A DNA stretch of 64,000 nucleotides from Natronogracilivirga saccharolytica (lineage in GTDB: Bacteria; Bacteroidota; Rhodothermia; Balneolales; Natronogracilivirgulaceae), in contig NZ_JAFIDN010000003.1 of NCBI RefSeq assembly GCF_017921895.1, positions 248,001 through 312,000 of the forward strand, in the 5' to 3' direction. A program made the translations under genes and the position numbers. This document shows positions 44,915-54,723 of this stretch, in pieces (position 1 is the first letter of the stretch; each line of letters starts with the position of its first letter). A model generated the notes under the pieces. That model was given only the letters and a program-made list of their open reading frames with translations, did no database searches and was not told where the DNA came from.

Positions 44915-46264
44915 TTACTTGATCAGCATCATGGTGCGTGTCAGTGTCTGGTTGCCGGCCTGAAGCTGGTATATGTAAGTGCCGCTTGACAGGTGAGATG
45001 CATCAAATTCCAGGCTGTGCGAACCCGCATTCTGCATGCCAGCACTGATGGAAGCAACTTTCTGCCCCGTAATCGAATACACGTTAACTGCTACATCTGC
45101 AGCACGATCAAGCGTGTAGGTAATGGAAGTGGTTGGGTTGAACGGATTGGGATAGTTTTGCTGAAGCGTTATGCCGGCCGGCAGATCCCGCACCGCTTGT
45201 TCGGCGGAAGTTTCCATTGCCCCGATGCCGAGCTCGAAATACATCAGCGGATTATTCGACGACATGACAACGGCATTACCGCTTCGTGTGAAGTGTACAA
45301 ATCCGGTAAGCTGCACATTCTCTACAGCCTGCTCAGCCGGAAAGATCACAAGGTGGCGAAGAAACGGATCGTCCACATCGGAGACATCAACCACGGAGAA
45401 GGGAGTATCCGGGTAACGGGGGCCGGCAATGATAAAGCTGCCCATGTCGGTCTCGATATAGTCTATGTCATAGTGATCCCGGTTGATTATCCCTTCATCG
45501 ACACTGGCAACAACCTCCCCGGTTTCGATATTGACGATGCTGGCCTCAATTCCGGCACCGTTGGTCCAAACGGTATTGCTGCTGCCGGGTATTTCCCCGA
45601 AACCATTGCCGAAGCCGAAGCTGCCCATGTCAAACTTGTCCTTGAACTCAAACTGGCCGTCATTCCATTCCATCACCAGAATGTTGGGGTTTTGAAAGCC
45701 GGACACGAGGGCCGTGAGGTTTTCACCTTCACCGATGACGCCGAACCCCTGTCCCCACTGACCAAACTGACCTGCATTGGGCATGTTCCTTGCCTCGTTG
45801 TAAACGACGACCGGATCCGACGATTCGTCTTCCCACATATAAATACGGATGGCAGCTTCCATGACCTGGTTAATTCCGAAAATACGGCCGTCCCGGGTCG
45901 TGGTCACTTCAATAAGCTCCAGAGTTACATCGCCGCCTCCAACTTCTTCGGTCATGGGCAGATAATCAATGAAGGAGCCGTCTTCTGAGTCAATAATGGC
46001 TACCTGGGGATCGCCGTCGATTACAGTCGGGATCAGAATATTGCTTGTCCCTTTGTTGTAGGTCCCGCCCTGATTGACATAAGCAGGGTCACCGTCCTCG
46101 TTGAAGTCATAAAGAAACTCAACATCCGCAGGCATGATACTCCAGACGGGATCGATGAGTTCAAAATCATCAGCAACGGTTTGTGCGGATGCAGATAATG
46201 TTAAACCCAGGACAAGTGCAAGGCTGATGCCTGTGCGTTTAAAAGTGGTAGTAAGATGTTTCAT
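44915..46264 (-). CDS. T9SS-secreted protein of SusCD trio 2 (unknown family)
   Basis: ATG 46264 (MKHLTTTFKRTG) with GGAGAC six bases upstream is preferred over the longer frame, giving 449 residues. The signal peptide ends at ASAQ. The body matches the protein at 26240 over its length (VADDFELIDPVWS, YVNQGGTYNKGT, ALVSGFQNPNILVMEWNDG, PRYPDTPFSVVDV). The sorting domain starts at about residue 369 (NYPNPFNPTTSITYTL) and ends TRTMMLIK. It closes the second SusC-SusD operon, 128 bp after susD. Role as for copy 1: surface ligand binding is a reasonable guess. Confidence 0.8.
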   Translation of the reverse strand: MKHLTTTFKRTGISLALVLGLTLSASAQTVADDFELIDPVWSIMPADVEFLYDFNEDGDPAYVNQGGTYNKGTSNILIPTVIDGDPQVAIIDSEDGSFIDYLPMTEEVGGGDVTLELIEVTTTRDGRIFGINQVMEAAIRIYMWEDESSDPVVVYNEARNMPNAGQFGQWGQGFGVIGEGENLTALVSGFQNPNILVMEWNDGQFEFKDKFDMGSFGFGNGFGEIPGSSNTVWTNGAGIEASIVNIETGEVVASVDEGIINRDHYDIDYIETDMGSFIIAGPRYPDTPFSVVDVSDVDDPFLRHLVIFPAEQAVENVQLTGFVHFTRSGNAVVMSSNNPLMYFELGIGAMETSAEQAVRDLPAGITLQQNYPNPFNPTTSITYTLDRAADVAVNVYSITGQKVASISAGMQNAGSHSLEFDASHLSSGTYIYQLQAGNQTLTRTMMLIK

Positions 46265-46392
46265 AGGGTCTCCGGTTTGGTATTTTTGTAAGGTTTCGTT
46301 TCCGGCCATCTGATCCTGAAGGGAGCCGGATGGTCGATTTGGTGATAATGTGGAAAGCAGGCAGCCTCGCTGGCTGCCTGCCGCAATCGATA

Positions 46393-47943
46393 TTACATTT
46401 CATCTACGGTGATATCGGGATTGGCATCCCACCACATGCGGCGTGTCGGATGCATGCGGAAGTCAGACGGATCGCCGCCCTGACGTTCTATCGCTTCTCT
46501 CAGCTGATCAGGATTCAGACCCTGCTCTTCACTTGGGTAGCGTACCCTGCGGGGCAACTGTCCGTCAGTTTCTCCGCCACCCGGAGCCATGATCGGATAG
46601 GGCTCGGGATAACCGGTCCGGCGCATCTCTGCCCATGCTTCCAGTCCCTGTCCGTAAAGAGCCAGCCATTTCTGGGTCATGATCTGCTCAAGCTGCTCGT
46701 TGAAGCTGCCACCGGAATTATATGCCACTCCCGGCTGACTGATATAGTCATCGATTTCATCCTGGGTGATCTTGTCATCATCGAGATCGCGTTCAACATG
46801 ATCTATGAGCCGGTTCAGGTGCTCCATATGTGCCCGTATTCCCTCTTCGTAATGAGACGCCGGGCTGCCGGTGCCCCATCCGCGAAGAGCGGCTTCGGCC
46901 TCAAGAAACTTGACCTCGGCGTAAGTAATGAACGGGATGGGGGTGTCCTGCTGCACGAAAACAGCACCCTGAGTTGAATAGTTGCGGTCGGGATGGTCAC
47001 CCAGCTGACTGTCGGAAAGACCGTTGGGCAGGCCGGCATACTGTCTGCGGACATTCGGGCGGGCAAAAATGCGCAGCCTGGGATCATCATGTTCGGTAAG
47101 CCGGTCTATCATGTGCTCACTGACACGGTATTCGTCAAAACTGAATATCCAGTACATGGGGTTTTCATGGACAAGATCACCTGTGCCGCCTCCCGGGTCC
47201 ATTTCAAGCATGGCATTGTCATTGTTGCTTGTCATGATCAGACCTTCGGAAAGAACTTCATTGACATGTTCCTGAGCAAGGCCCGGATCGGCATAGGCAG
47301 TTCTCATGGCCAGCCGCAACCGCAGGGAGTTTCCGAACCGCCGCCACTTGTCCAGGTCATCGTGGAAGAGGACATCGGCGTTTCCGGTGCGGTATTCCAG
47401 TCCTTCATCAAGCTGATCCACCGCATCGCGCAGATCCTCAAGAAGCGAGCGGTAAATTTCTTCCTGGGAATCGTATTTTGGCCGCAGATTCCCCCTCAGG
47501 GCTTCTGAAAACGGTACATCACCAAAAAAATCGGTAAGTCGGTGCATGGTGAATGCCCGCCAGATACGCGCCTGCGCATTCAGATTCGCCAGCTCCGGAT
47601 CATCTTCGGTAAACCGGATCGCTTCGGCAATATTGATACCGAAATTGGAGTAGGATGCCGCCCAGAAAGAGGTCAGCCAGTCCTGACGCGTTTCATAGCG
47701 GTCCGTTCCCCAACCGGTCTGGGTGTTGGCAAAGTACTGGGAATACCGGTTCCCGTGCAGATCTTTCCCCCTCTGATAGACATCGTAACGAAGGGCGCCA
47801 TAAACTAGCCCCCGGGTGAAAAGCATGTCCGGGGGTACTTCGGTAACTGTTGTGGGACTGGTATTGATCTCCTCGAACTGATCGGTGCAGGCCCCGCTCA
47901 TCAGAAAGAGAAGAAGTATGCCGGTGATAACTTTGTATTTCAT
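46393..47943 (-). CDS. SusD/RagB-like surface nutrient-binding lipoprotein (copy 2)
   Basis: The 516-residue lipoprotein (lipobox cysteine in MSGACTDQFEEIN) shares nearly all recognisable segments with the copy at 27628, including GLVYGALRYDVYQRGKD, GNRYSQYFANTQTGWG, EAEAALRGWGTG, QGLEAWAEMRRTGYP and MHPTRRMWWDANPD. Differences cluster in a few patches (for example the NDNAMLEMD versus NDQNAYLETD loop), as expected if ligand specificity diverged after duplication. It is 51 bp downstream of susC copy 2. The C-terminal tail DITVDEM replaces DIHVDEM. Confidence 0.9.
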   Translation of the reverse strand: MKYKVITGILLLFLMSGACTDQFEEINTSPTTVTEVPPDMLFTRGLVYGALRYDVYQRGKDLHGNRYSQYFANTQTGWGTDRYETRQDWLTSFWAASYSNFGINIAEAIRFTEDDPELANLNAQARIWRAFTMHRLTDFFGDVPFSEALRGNLRPKYDSQEEIYRSLLEDLRDAVDQLDEGLEYRTGNADVLFHDDLDKWRRFGNSLRLRLAMRTAYADPGLAQEHVNEVLSEGLIMTSNNDNAMLEMDPGGGTGDLVHENPMYWIFSFDEYRVSEHMIDRLTEHDDPRLRIFARPNVRRQYAGLPNGLSDSQLGDHPDRNYSTQGAVFVQQDTPIPFITYAEVKFLEAEAALRGWGTGSPASHYEEGIRAHMEHLNRLIDHVERDLDDDKITQDEIDDYISQPGVAYNSGGSFNEQLEQIMTQKWLALYGQGLEAWAEMRRTGYPEPYPIMAPGGGETDGQLPRRVRYPSEEQGLNPDQLREAIERQGGDPSDFRMHPTRRMWWDANPDITVDEM

Positions 47944-47994
47944 AATGATTGATCGACGTGTTTAGGAAAATGGTGGTGTTTGCTGCCCCGGGCT

Positions 47995-50900
47995 TTAAAT
48001 ACGGACATTAATATTAAAGCCGACGCTGCGGGTTTCCGGAAATCCGAAAGCCTCGATTCCCTGAGCGTTTCCGATATTGAAGCTTCCCTGGGCAGGACTG
48101 AAACCGGGTGTGTCTTTGTAAATGTAGAACAGGTTCCGTGCGATGGCAGAAACTTCCAGAGCAACAATGGGCAGCCGCTCAACAATATGCGGTGGCATGA
48201 AATAGGAAACAGCAAGCTCCCGGAACCGGACATAAGTGGCATCATATATGAACTCTTCGGTAACCGGCGAATAGCCTCCGACGTTACTCCAGTAGGTCTG
48301 TGGGTTTACAGCAATGTCGTTTTCAACCCATACGGTGTTGCCGTCGGCATCAGTAGTTTCAATGACTCCGTCAGCAACGAAACCCCGTGGTTCGGCATCA
48401 GGATTGCCGTCAAGCTCGGCCTGATACGCATACCACTCGCTCCGGCCTTCAAGCGTGATTTTCGAGTTTCCGCGTTGTGCCATCAGGGCATTGGTCAGTG
48501 AATAAACCTCCCCGCCATAAGAAATGTCGATCAGGGTGCTGAGACCGAAATTTCGGTAGCGCAAATTGTTGCTGAACCCGCCGGTCCAGTCCGGATTGAA
48601 ATTGCCAAGGACATGATCACCGTCATCAACTACCGGAATCCCGTTGTTGTCAATAATCCGGCGCCCGTCTTCATTTCGTTTGTATCGGGTACCGACAATA
48701 TCACCAAATGGATCACCGACAGAAGCCCGGACAATGGCTCCGTCAATGCTGCCCAGAAAGTAATTGGTCACATCCTCATGCAATTCCCGGATCTCGTTGC
48801 GGTTTACACCAAAGGTGATTCTGGAATCCCAGCGCCAGCCGGTGCGGGAGTCTAAAGGGATACCGCTGACAACGGCTTCAAATCCACGATTCTGGATTTC
48901 ACCGGCATTTACTGTCGCGGCATTGTGTCCGGATGCTTTTGTCACCGCAACACTCAGAATCTGATTGCGGGTTGTCTCGGTATAGGCACTCATATCCATG
49001 GAAAGGCGGCCTTCGAAAAACCTGAGATCGAGTCCGATTTCATACGACCGGGCAATCTCCGGCTTTAAATCAATGGCGGGAAGTGTTCCCGGCCCCTGTG
49101 CAAACGGCTGACCAAAATGTCCGGGATTCACCGTATAAACAAAGTTGGTGAGATAAGCCGGACCGCCGGCGCCAACCTCTGCCGCGGAAAGCCGCAGCCG
49201 GCCAAATGTGAAGGTTTCCGACTCCAGCCCGAAAGCCTCACTCCAGACAAGGGTAGCCGACAAGGAAGGGTAAATAAAAGGCAGGTTGTCAACCGGAAGG
49301 GTGGATACCCAGTCTACCCGATTCGTTGCCTCCAGAAATGCATAATTGCGAAATCCGATTTGTGCTGACCCGAAAACCGAATTTTCCCTCTGCCGGCTGA
49401 TGCCGAAGATGTTGGCAACGGTCTCGGCATTGCTGACACTGTAAAACTCCGGAATATTCAGTCCGATTCCGCGATGACCGACTTCCTGAACATCAAGGTT
49501 CCTGTAGTTCCCCCCAACGTTCATTTCCAGAGTCCAGTCGTCTGCAAGTGCACGGTCTACTGTGACAATACCGGTGACATTAAACTCCTCAACCGTACGC
49601 GTACGAATGGTGAAAGAGGGCTGGTCTTCGTAAGGTGTGTTCGTTGCTCTCCGGTGCTGCCGCGTTTCCTCAAAAAAGTCAAGCCCGCCGCGCACCATCA
49701 CACTCATCCAGTCGGTAACATTGTAGTCAAACTGGGCAAAACCGTATGCACGGTCCCGCTCATCATCATTGATATTCAGATTATAGGCCCAGTATGGGTT
49801 CATGTTTCTTGTCGAGCGCTGCCCCTCATCACGGAGCCAGGCGCCATCCCATGTTCTTGCAAGGCCATCGGCTGTCCTGAAGTTCTCAAGATCTTCCAGA
49901 CGCTCACTGCGCGGCATCCGGACAAGCGCCTTGACCGGGTTGTCAGGGTCGCGAGCCTGCGGCGGGCGGTTGAACCCGTCCTGGTTGACATAGCTGAACC
50001 GGCCTTCGGCACGCAGCCTGTCGGAAAATTGCTTGTGGGCCCGGAGAGAGATGCTGTTTCTGATGACTTCACTGTCGGGATAGATCCCCTGATTGGTCAT
50101 ATTGGTATAGGATAACCGGTATCCGTGATCGGTCCCTCCGCCGGTCATGGTAATGGTCTGGTTGCTGGTAACTCCTGTGCGGAAAAAATCCTGCACGTGA
50201 TCTGACTGTGCCGAGTACGGGCGGACTTCCCCCGTCCAGTTACGGACCATGATATTGTCAGACATCCGGGGACCCCAGCTGTTCTCTTCGGTGTTGTCGA
50301 TGATATAGAAGTCCTCGTCGGCATTGTAGTCATTGAATGTGCCGCCGGAGCCGCGGCCGAACTCGTTTTGAAAATCCGGAGTGATTGCAGGTCTTTCAAA
50401 GGTCACGTTGGATGTGTATTCAACCCCGATGCCGTCAACGCCTCGGCCGCTTTTGGTAGTAATGATTACCGCGCCGTTGGCCGCCCTGGATCCGTATAGT
50501 GCCGCGGCATTGGGACCCTGAAGAATGTTGATGGATTCTATATCATTGGGGTTGATCTGGTTCAGTCCGGTGCCGTAATCAAACCCGCCCCATTGTCCGG
50601 CACTCATTCCGCCTGAGTTGTCGATAGGCATACCGTCAACGATGATCAGCGGCTGGTTGGCATCGCCCGGCCGCAATGACCGGTGTCCCCGGATGATAAT
50701 CCTTGCGGATCCGTCAGCTCCGGTGCCGAGTCCGGTAATGTCAACATTGGCAACCCGGCCCTGAAGTGATGTCATGGGGTTCATGTCATGTGTTCGGAGA
50801 AAATCTTCGGAATCGATCTGCTGAACGGTATATCCGATAGATTTCTCCTGGCGTGTCATGCCCATTGCCGTGACCACCACATCATCACCTTCAAACACCA

Positions 50901-51204
50901 CCGGACTGAGCCGCACGTTGATGGTGGTTCGGTCAGCGATTCTGACATTTCTTGTCTCGAAGCCGATGAATGAAAAGACAAGCCGCCCGGCGTCTTCCGG
51001 TACTTCAAGTTCGTAATTTCCGTCTGTATCACTTGTGGTGCCAATTGTCGTTCCCTCCACAACGATGTTGACACCCGGCAGCCGCGATTCATCTTCAGCG
51101 TCATAAACGGTACCGGTAATAGTACGGGTTTGTGCTTCAGCAACTGATGTCCAGGCCAGAATAAGACAGAGGATTAAACCGGCTGAGTACGTGCGTTTTT
51201 TCAT
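47995..51204 (-). CDS. SusC/RagA TonB-dependent transporter (copy 2)
   Basis: The 1069-residue protein has the same domain order as the copy at 29247: signal peptide ending at AEAQ, regulatory-like beta domain (ITGTVYDAEDESRLPGVNI), plug (LQGRVANVDITG, IIVDGMPIDNSGG) and barrel ending RSVGFNINVRI. Long stretches are identical to copy 1, with replacements concentrated in predicted extracellular loops and some strands. It belongs to the second trio and presumably imports a related ligand. Upstream are two TGGT(A/G)AAAAATTG repeats and a GCGGTT/AACCGC inverted repeat at 51318-51341. Confidence 0.93.
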   Translation of the reverse strand: MKKRTYSAGLILCLILAWTSVAEAQTRTITGTVYDAEDESRLPGVNIVVEGTTIGTTSDTDGNYELEVPEDAGRLVFSFIGFETRNVRIADRTTINVRLSPVVFEGDDVVVTAMGMTRQEKSIGYTVQQIDSEDFLRTHDMNPMTSLQGRVANVDITGLGTGADGSARIIIRGHRSLRPGDANQPLIIVDGMPIDNSGGMSAGQWGGFDYGTGLNQINPNDIESINILQGPNAAALYGSRAANGAVIITTKSGRGVDGIGVEYTSNVTFERPAITPDFQNEFGRGSGGTFNDYNADEDFYIIDNTEENSWGPRMSDNIMVRNWTGEVRPYSAQSDHVQDFFRTGVTSNQTITMTGGGTDHGYRLSYTNMTNQGIYPDSEVIRNSISLRAHKQFSDRLRAEGRFSYVNQDGFNRPPQARDPDNPVKALVRMPRSERLEDLENFRTADGLARTWDGAWLRDEGQRSTRNMNPYWAYNLNINDDERDRAYGFAQFDYNVTDWMSVMVRGGLDFFEETRQHRRATNTPYEDQPSFTIRTRTVEEFNVTGIVTVDRALADDWTLEMNVGGNYRNLDVQEVGHRGIGLNIPEFYSVSNAETVANIFGISRQRENSVFGSAQIGFRNYAFLEATNRVDWVSTLPVDNLPFIYPSLSATLVWSEAFGLESETFTFGRLRLSAAEVGAGGPAYLTNFVYTVNPGHFGQPFAQGPGTLPAIDLKPEIARSYEIGLDLRFFEGRLSMDMSAYTETTRNQILSVAVTKASGHNAATVNAGEIQNRGFEAVVSGIPLDSRTGWRWDSRITFGVNRNEIRELHEDVTNYFLGSIDGAIVRASVGDPFGDIVGTRYKRNEDGRRIIDNNGIPVVDDGDHVLGNFNPDWTGGFSNNLRYRNFGLSTLIDISYGGEVYSLTNALMAQRGNSKITLEGRSEWYAYQAELDGNPDAEPRGFVADGVIETTDADGNTVWVENDIAVNPQTYWSNVGGYSPVTEEFIYDATYVRFRELAVSYFMPPHIVERLPIVALEVSAIARNLFYIYKDTPGFSPAQGSFNIGNAQGIEAFGFPETRSVGFNINVRI

Positions 51205-51557
51205 AGTGAGATGGTTGGATATGGTAAAAATTGCAAAGACTTGGTGAAAAATTGTTAAATCGCATACAGATGCATATTGCGGCCTATGACAGGATATGGT
51301 GTCCCTTGTAAATAAACGCGGTTTGTGACCCGCGGAACCGCTTACATATTTTAATGTTTATTAATGAAAATGTCTACAATTTTTGTATCTGTGTTCTGTT
51401 GTTTTACATTTTTTGCGGTCAGACCTTTTCGGGTGAAAGAGTGGGGGACGGGAAAAACTTTGTCAGACATAATTTGTCTGATTTCATATATTGGCCATTG
51501 GAATTCATTTGATTTGCCATTAACCAGGGACAAAATTCCTCTCAAAATTTTTTTGCC
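51205..51557. other. Divergent intergenic region upstream of susC copy 2
   Basis: These 353 bases separate susC copy 2 from a divergent lipoprotein gene. They contain TGGT(A/G)AAAAATTG twice near the susC end, an inverted repeat GCGGTT-12-AACCGC at 51318-51341, and TCAGAC-7-GTCTGA at 51463-51481, about 77 bases before the lipoprotein start. Either palindrome could be an operator. A 64-codon frame over 51351-51545 has no support. Confidence 0.45.
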
Positions 51558-52826
51558 ATGAATGCCTTATCCTGCAAACACAGAAAACCCTTTCTGATCA
51601 CGATGCTGGTTTTGATGATGTGCGCATTGCCATTTGCTTGTGATGTTACTTCATCTGATGATGATCCTGACGATGATGCTCCCCCGCTGCAGCCGCCGGG
51701 ACCCCGATTCATGGGTGCCTCGTCCGGTGACCTGCTGACATTAAATGATTTCGAACTCGGAGAACTGCCGCGTATCCCATACCAGCGTATACCCAGAGAG
51801 GGAGCCGCGCTTGCCTTTTCCGACATGCCGGAATATTTCAGAACCGGCGCAGGCATCGCCATGCAGGAGTCGCTGGAACCCGGTCCGAATCGCCTGTATG
51901 TCTATCATGTGATCGGACAGGGAGAAGGCTCGGGCGTAATTACATCCGTGCTGGAGAATACGGGATCGGAGACAATGAACGTAGAGTTCAAGGCCTATGC
52001 TTTTCCCGAAATTTCCGGAAACTACCTTCATATCGGGAAAACGGGACTGGCCGACTTTTTCAACAGCAGGTATCTCAACGGGGATGTCCCCTCATCCTTT
52101 ACCATAGAACCGGGTGAACGCAGGGTCATTGATGAGGAAATGGATTCACAGACATCATCCTACCCGCAGCTGGTCCACGGATTTTATGAGTTTGAAATTG
52201 ACCAGCCGGGTGAGGTGAGTGTTCTGATGCGCCGTGAAGGAGATGACAGCGGGGAAGCTGTTGATGAACTGGAGCTGCTGCCCAGGCGCCTTCCCGGACA
52301 TTCAAGCAGTGGTGCCGGCCGCGGGCTGTTTGAGGAAGCCGATTTCGACATCATAAATGATGATGAATTTATCCTGGACAGTGGCGATGGCGTCCAGAAA
52401 CTGGTTGTTGCTGACGGCAATGATGATCCCTGGGTCAAAGGATGGGACAGCATCGCCGGGGATGAATATGAAAACCGGGGCAATTACGGAGTGTTCTATC
52501 ACCTGTCGATAGAACGAAAAAGCAGTGACAACCGCGGAATCGCGGTCTTGATGGGCAACCGCTATGCCGTCGGACCGGATGATGAAGACAATCCCTGTAT
52601 GAACCAGTCCGGCGCCGTGTTTGTGGATGCCGGGGCCGATCCGCGCGGCGTGGTGCAAATTCCGGAGGAAGAAACCTTCTTTAATACCAAAGGGGAATAT
52701 GTCCTGCTTCAGGCCTACCGTCCGCTCGATGAAGGGGAAACCGATACCATCAATATTATTTACTCTCCGCCGGGTGCATCCTGCCTGCCGACCCCCATTG
52801 TTTTTGTGCCATTTGAACGTGAATAA
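51558..52826 (+). CDS. Lipoprotein of unknown function
   Basis: The 422-residue protein has a signal peptide with a lipobox cysteine in LPFACDVTSS, an acidic linker (SDDDPDDDAPP), and a mostly beta body with no motif I recognise. Repeated features are GVITSVLENTGSETMNVEF, FTIEPGERRVIDEEM and YENRGNYGVFYHLSIE, reminiscent of secreted beta-sandwich proteins. The stop codon TAA is in the same frame as the following symporter, which opens 15 bases later, so the two genes are almost certainly co-transcribed. It may be an accessory surface protein of that uptake system; this is inference from position. Confidence 0.65.
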   Translation: MNALSCKHRKPFLITMLVLMMCALPFACDVTSSDDDPDDDAPPLQPPGPRFMGASSGDLLTLNDFELGELPRIPYQRIPREGAALAFSDMPEYFRTGAGIAMQESLEPGPNRLYVYHVIGQGEGSGVITSVLENTGSETMNVEFKAYAFPEISGNYLHIGKTGLADFFNSRYLNGDVPSSFTIEPGERRVIDEEMDSQTSSYPQLVHGFYEFEIDQPGEVSVLMRREGDDSGEAVDELELLPRRLPGHSSSGAGRGLFEEADFDIINDDEFILDSGDGVQKLVVADGNDDPWVKGWDSIAGDEYENRGNYGVFYHLSIERKSSDNRGIAVLMGNRYAVGPDDEDNPCMNQSGAVFVDAGADPRGVVQIPEEETFFNTKGEYVLLQAYRPLDEGETDTINIIYSPPGASCLPTPIVFVPFERE

Positions 52827-52841
52827 AACCGGGTTTTATCA

Positions 52842-54722
52842 TTGTATCTCCATACCGTTGACATCGTCATCATCATTGTCTACTTCGCAGGCATTTTAGG
52901 TCTGGGCTTCTATCTCTCGAAACTGGCATCCAAAAACCTGGATGCCTACTTTTTGGGAGGCAATAAAATACCATGGTACTACCTCGGCCTGTCCAACGCA
53001 TCCGGGATGTTTGACATTTCCGGAACCATGTGGACCGTCTCCATACTGTTCATTTACGGTCTCAAAAGTGCCTGGCTGCCCTGGCTCTGGCCTGTATGGA
53101 ACCAGGTCTTTCTGATGATTTTTCTTGCCATCTGGCTTCGCAGGTCCAATGTGATGACCGGTGCCGAATGGATCAAAACCCGGTTCGGGGACGGGCAGGG
53201 CGCGCAGCTCTCCCATATCATCGTGGTCGTTTTTGCCGTCATCACCGTTATTGGATTCATCGCCTACGGATTTGAAGGCATCGGTAAATTCAGCAGCATA
53301 TTTTTTGCCTACGACCTGTCGTTTACCTTCCTGGGAATGGACTTTACCTCGGAAGAGGGATACGGCCTCATTTTTATGGGTCTGACAACGCTTTATGTCA
53401 TCAAGGGCGGTATTTACAGTGTGGTCGGAACCGAAGTGCTCCAGTTTTTTATCATGACCTTCTCCTGCATCGTCATCGGGATCATCGCCATGATGACCGT
53501 GAGCCCTGAGCAGGTGTATGCCTTTGTCCCGGAAGGCTGGGATGAATTCTTCTTTGGCTGGCGGCTCGACATGGACTGGTCGGGAATAATGAACTCGGTC
53601 AATTACCGCATCGAGCAGGATGGATTTGAACTCTTTGGGTATGCACTCATCCTCATGATCCTCAAGGGCATTATGGTCAGCATTGCCGGACCCGTTCCCA
53701 GTTACGACATGCAGCGTGTTCTCGCTACGGGAACGCCCAAAGAGGCAGCAAAAATGAGCGGACTGGTCATCCTTGTACTCTTCTTTCCCCGCTATTTCAT
53801 GATCGCCGGTCTCACCGTTCTGGCTATCATATTCTTCAGTCCCGAACTCAGCGCCATGGGACATGATCTCGATTTTGAGATGATCCTTCCCTATGCGATC
53901 AACAACTTTATTCCGGTCGGATTCATGGGAATCATGCTGGCCGGACTCATAGCAGCGTTCATGTCTACCTTTGCGGCATTCGTCAATGCCGCTCCCGCAT
54001 ATCTGGTCAATGACATCTACAAAAAATACATCAATCCAAATGCCTCCGACCGGACATATGTCAGGCTAAGCTATGCCGCATCGCTTACGGTTGTCATCGT
54101 AGGTATACTTTTCGGATTTGTGGTGGAGACCATTCATGAACTGACCGTCTGGATTGTCGGCGGCCTCTACGGCGGGTACATTGCTGCCAATCTGCTCAAA
54201 TGGATATGGTGGCGGCTGAACGGATACGGCTACTTCTGGGGGATGCTGGCCGGTATTGTAGCTGCTCTGACAACACCCACCCTTTTTCCCAACCTGACCG
54301 CCCTGTTTGCTTTCCCAATCGTTTTCGGATTTTCACTCGGAGGCACCATCATAGGTACACTGCTTACTCCCCCGACCGAGTCAGCCGTGCTCAAGCGATT
54401 CTATACGGATGTGCGCCCGTGGGGATGGTGGAAACCCGTTCAGGAGGCGTGCATGGCAGAAAACCCGGCCATCAAGCCGAATACGGACTTCAAACGCGAC
54501 ATGTTCAACTGTGCCGTCGGTGTGGCCTGGCAAATGGCCATGGTGGTCATGCCGATATACCTGGTACTCGGTGAATATGGAAAAATGGGTGTGAGTATCG
54601 CCGTTTTTGCAGCCACTTCCGTAATTCTCAAATTCAACTGGCTCGATAAAATTGAAGACTACCCCGAAGGCACCCAGCTCAAAGAAGATGAAATACGCGG
54701 GCGGATGAAAACGGAGGATTGA
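52842..54722 (+). CDS. Sodium:solute symporter family transporter (copy 2)
   Basis: The 626-residue inner-membrane protein opens with TTG at 52842 (YLHTVDIVIIIVYFAG); the frame is closed upstream by the lipoprotein stop and offers no ATG before the first membrane span. SSS-family segments are AYFLGGNKIPWYYLGLSNAS, VMTGAEWIKTRFGDGQG, PSYDMQRVLATGTPKEAAKM and GLIAAFMSTFAAFVNAAPAY. It is distinctly different from copy 1 outside these segments, so substrate may differ. The AXE1 esterase gene follows after one base, suggesting that the esterase product or a related sugar is imported. Confidence 0.87.
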   Translation: MYLHTVDIVIIIVYFAGILGLGFYLSKLASKNLDAYFLGGNKIPWYYLGLSNASGMFDISGTMWTVSILFIYGLKSAWLPWLWPVWNQVFLMIFLAIWLRRSNVMTGAEWIKTRFGDGQGAQLSHIIVVVFAVITVIGFIAYGFEGIGKFSSIFFAYDLSFTFLGMDFTSEEGYGLIFMGLTTLYVIKGGIYSVVGTEVLQFFIMTFSCIVIGIIAMMTVSPEQVYAFVPEGWDEFFFGWRLDMDWSGIMNSVNYRIEQDGFELFGYALILMILKGIMVSIAGPVPSYDMQRVLATGTPKEAAKMSGLVILVLFFPRYFMIAGLTVLAIIFFSPELSAMGHDLDFEMILPYAINNFIPVGFMGIMLAGLIAAFMSTFAAFVNAAPAYLVNDIYKKYINPNASDRTYVRLSYAASLTVVIVGILFGFVVETIHELTVWIVGGLYGGYIAANLLKWIWWRLNGYGYFWGMLAGIVAALTTPTLFPNLTALFAFPIVFGFSLGGTIIGTLLTPPTESAVLKRFYTDVRPWGWWKPVQEACMAENPAIKPNTDFKRDMFNCAVGVAWQMAMVVMPIYLVLGEYGKMGVSIAVFAATSVILKFNWLDKIEDYPEGTQLKEDEIRGRMKTED

Positions 54723-54723
54723 A

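Noticed and set aside
26240-51204. Duplicate SusC/SusD trios considered as boundaries of a mobile element
   Set aside because: No transposase, integrase, tRNA end or terminal repeats were found; local duplication explains the pattern.
51351-51545. 64-codon minus-strand frame between susC copy 2 and the lipoprotein gene
   Set aside because: No ribosome-binding site, no motif, and it spans a likely divergent promoter region.
52896-53864. 322-codon minus-strand frame opposite symporter copy 2
   Set aside because: Charged, Gly/His/Asp-rich product typical of the antisense of a membrane-protein gene; the plus strand has clear symporter motifs.
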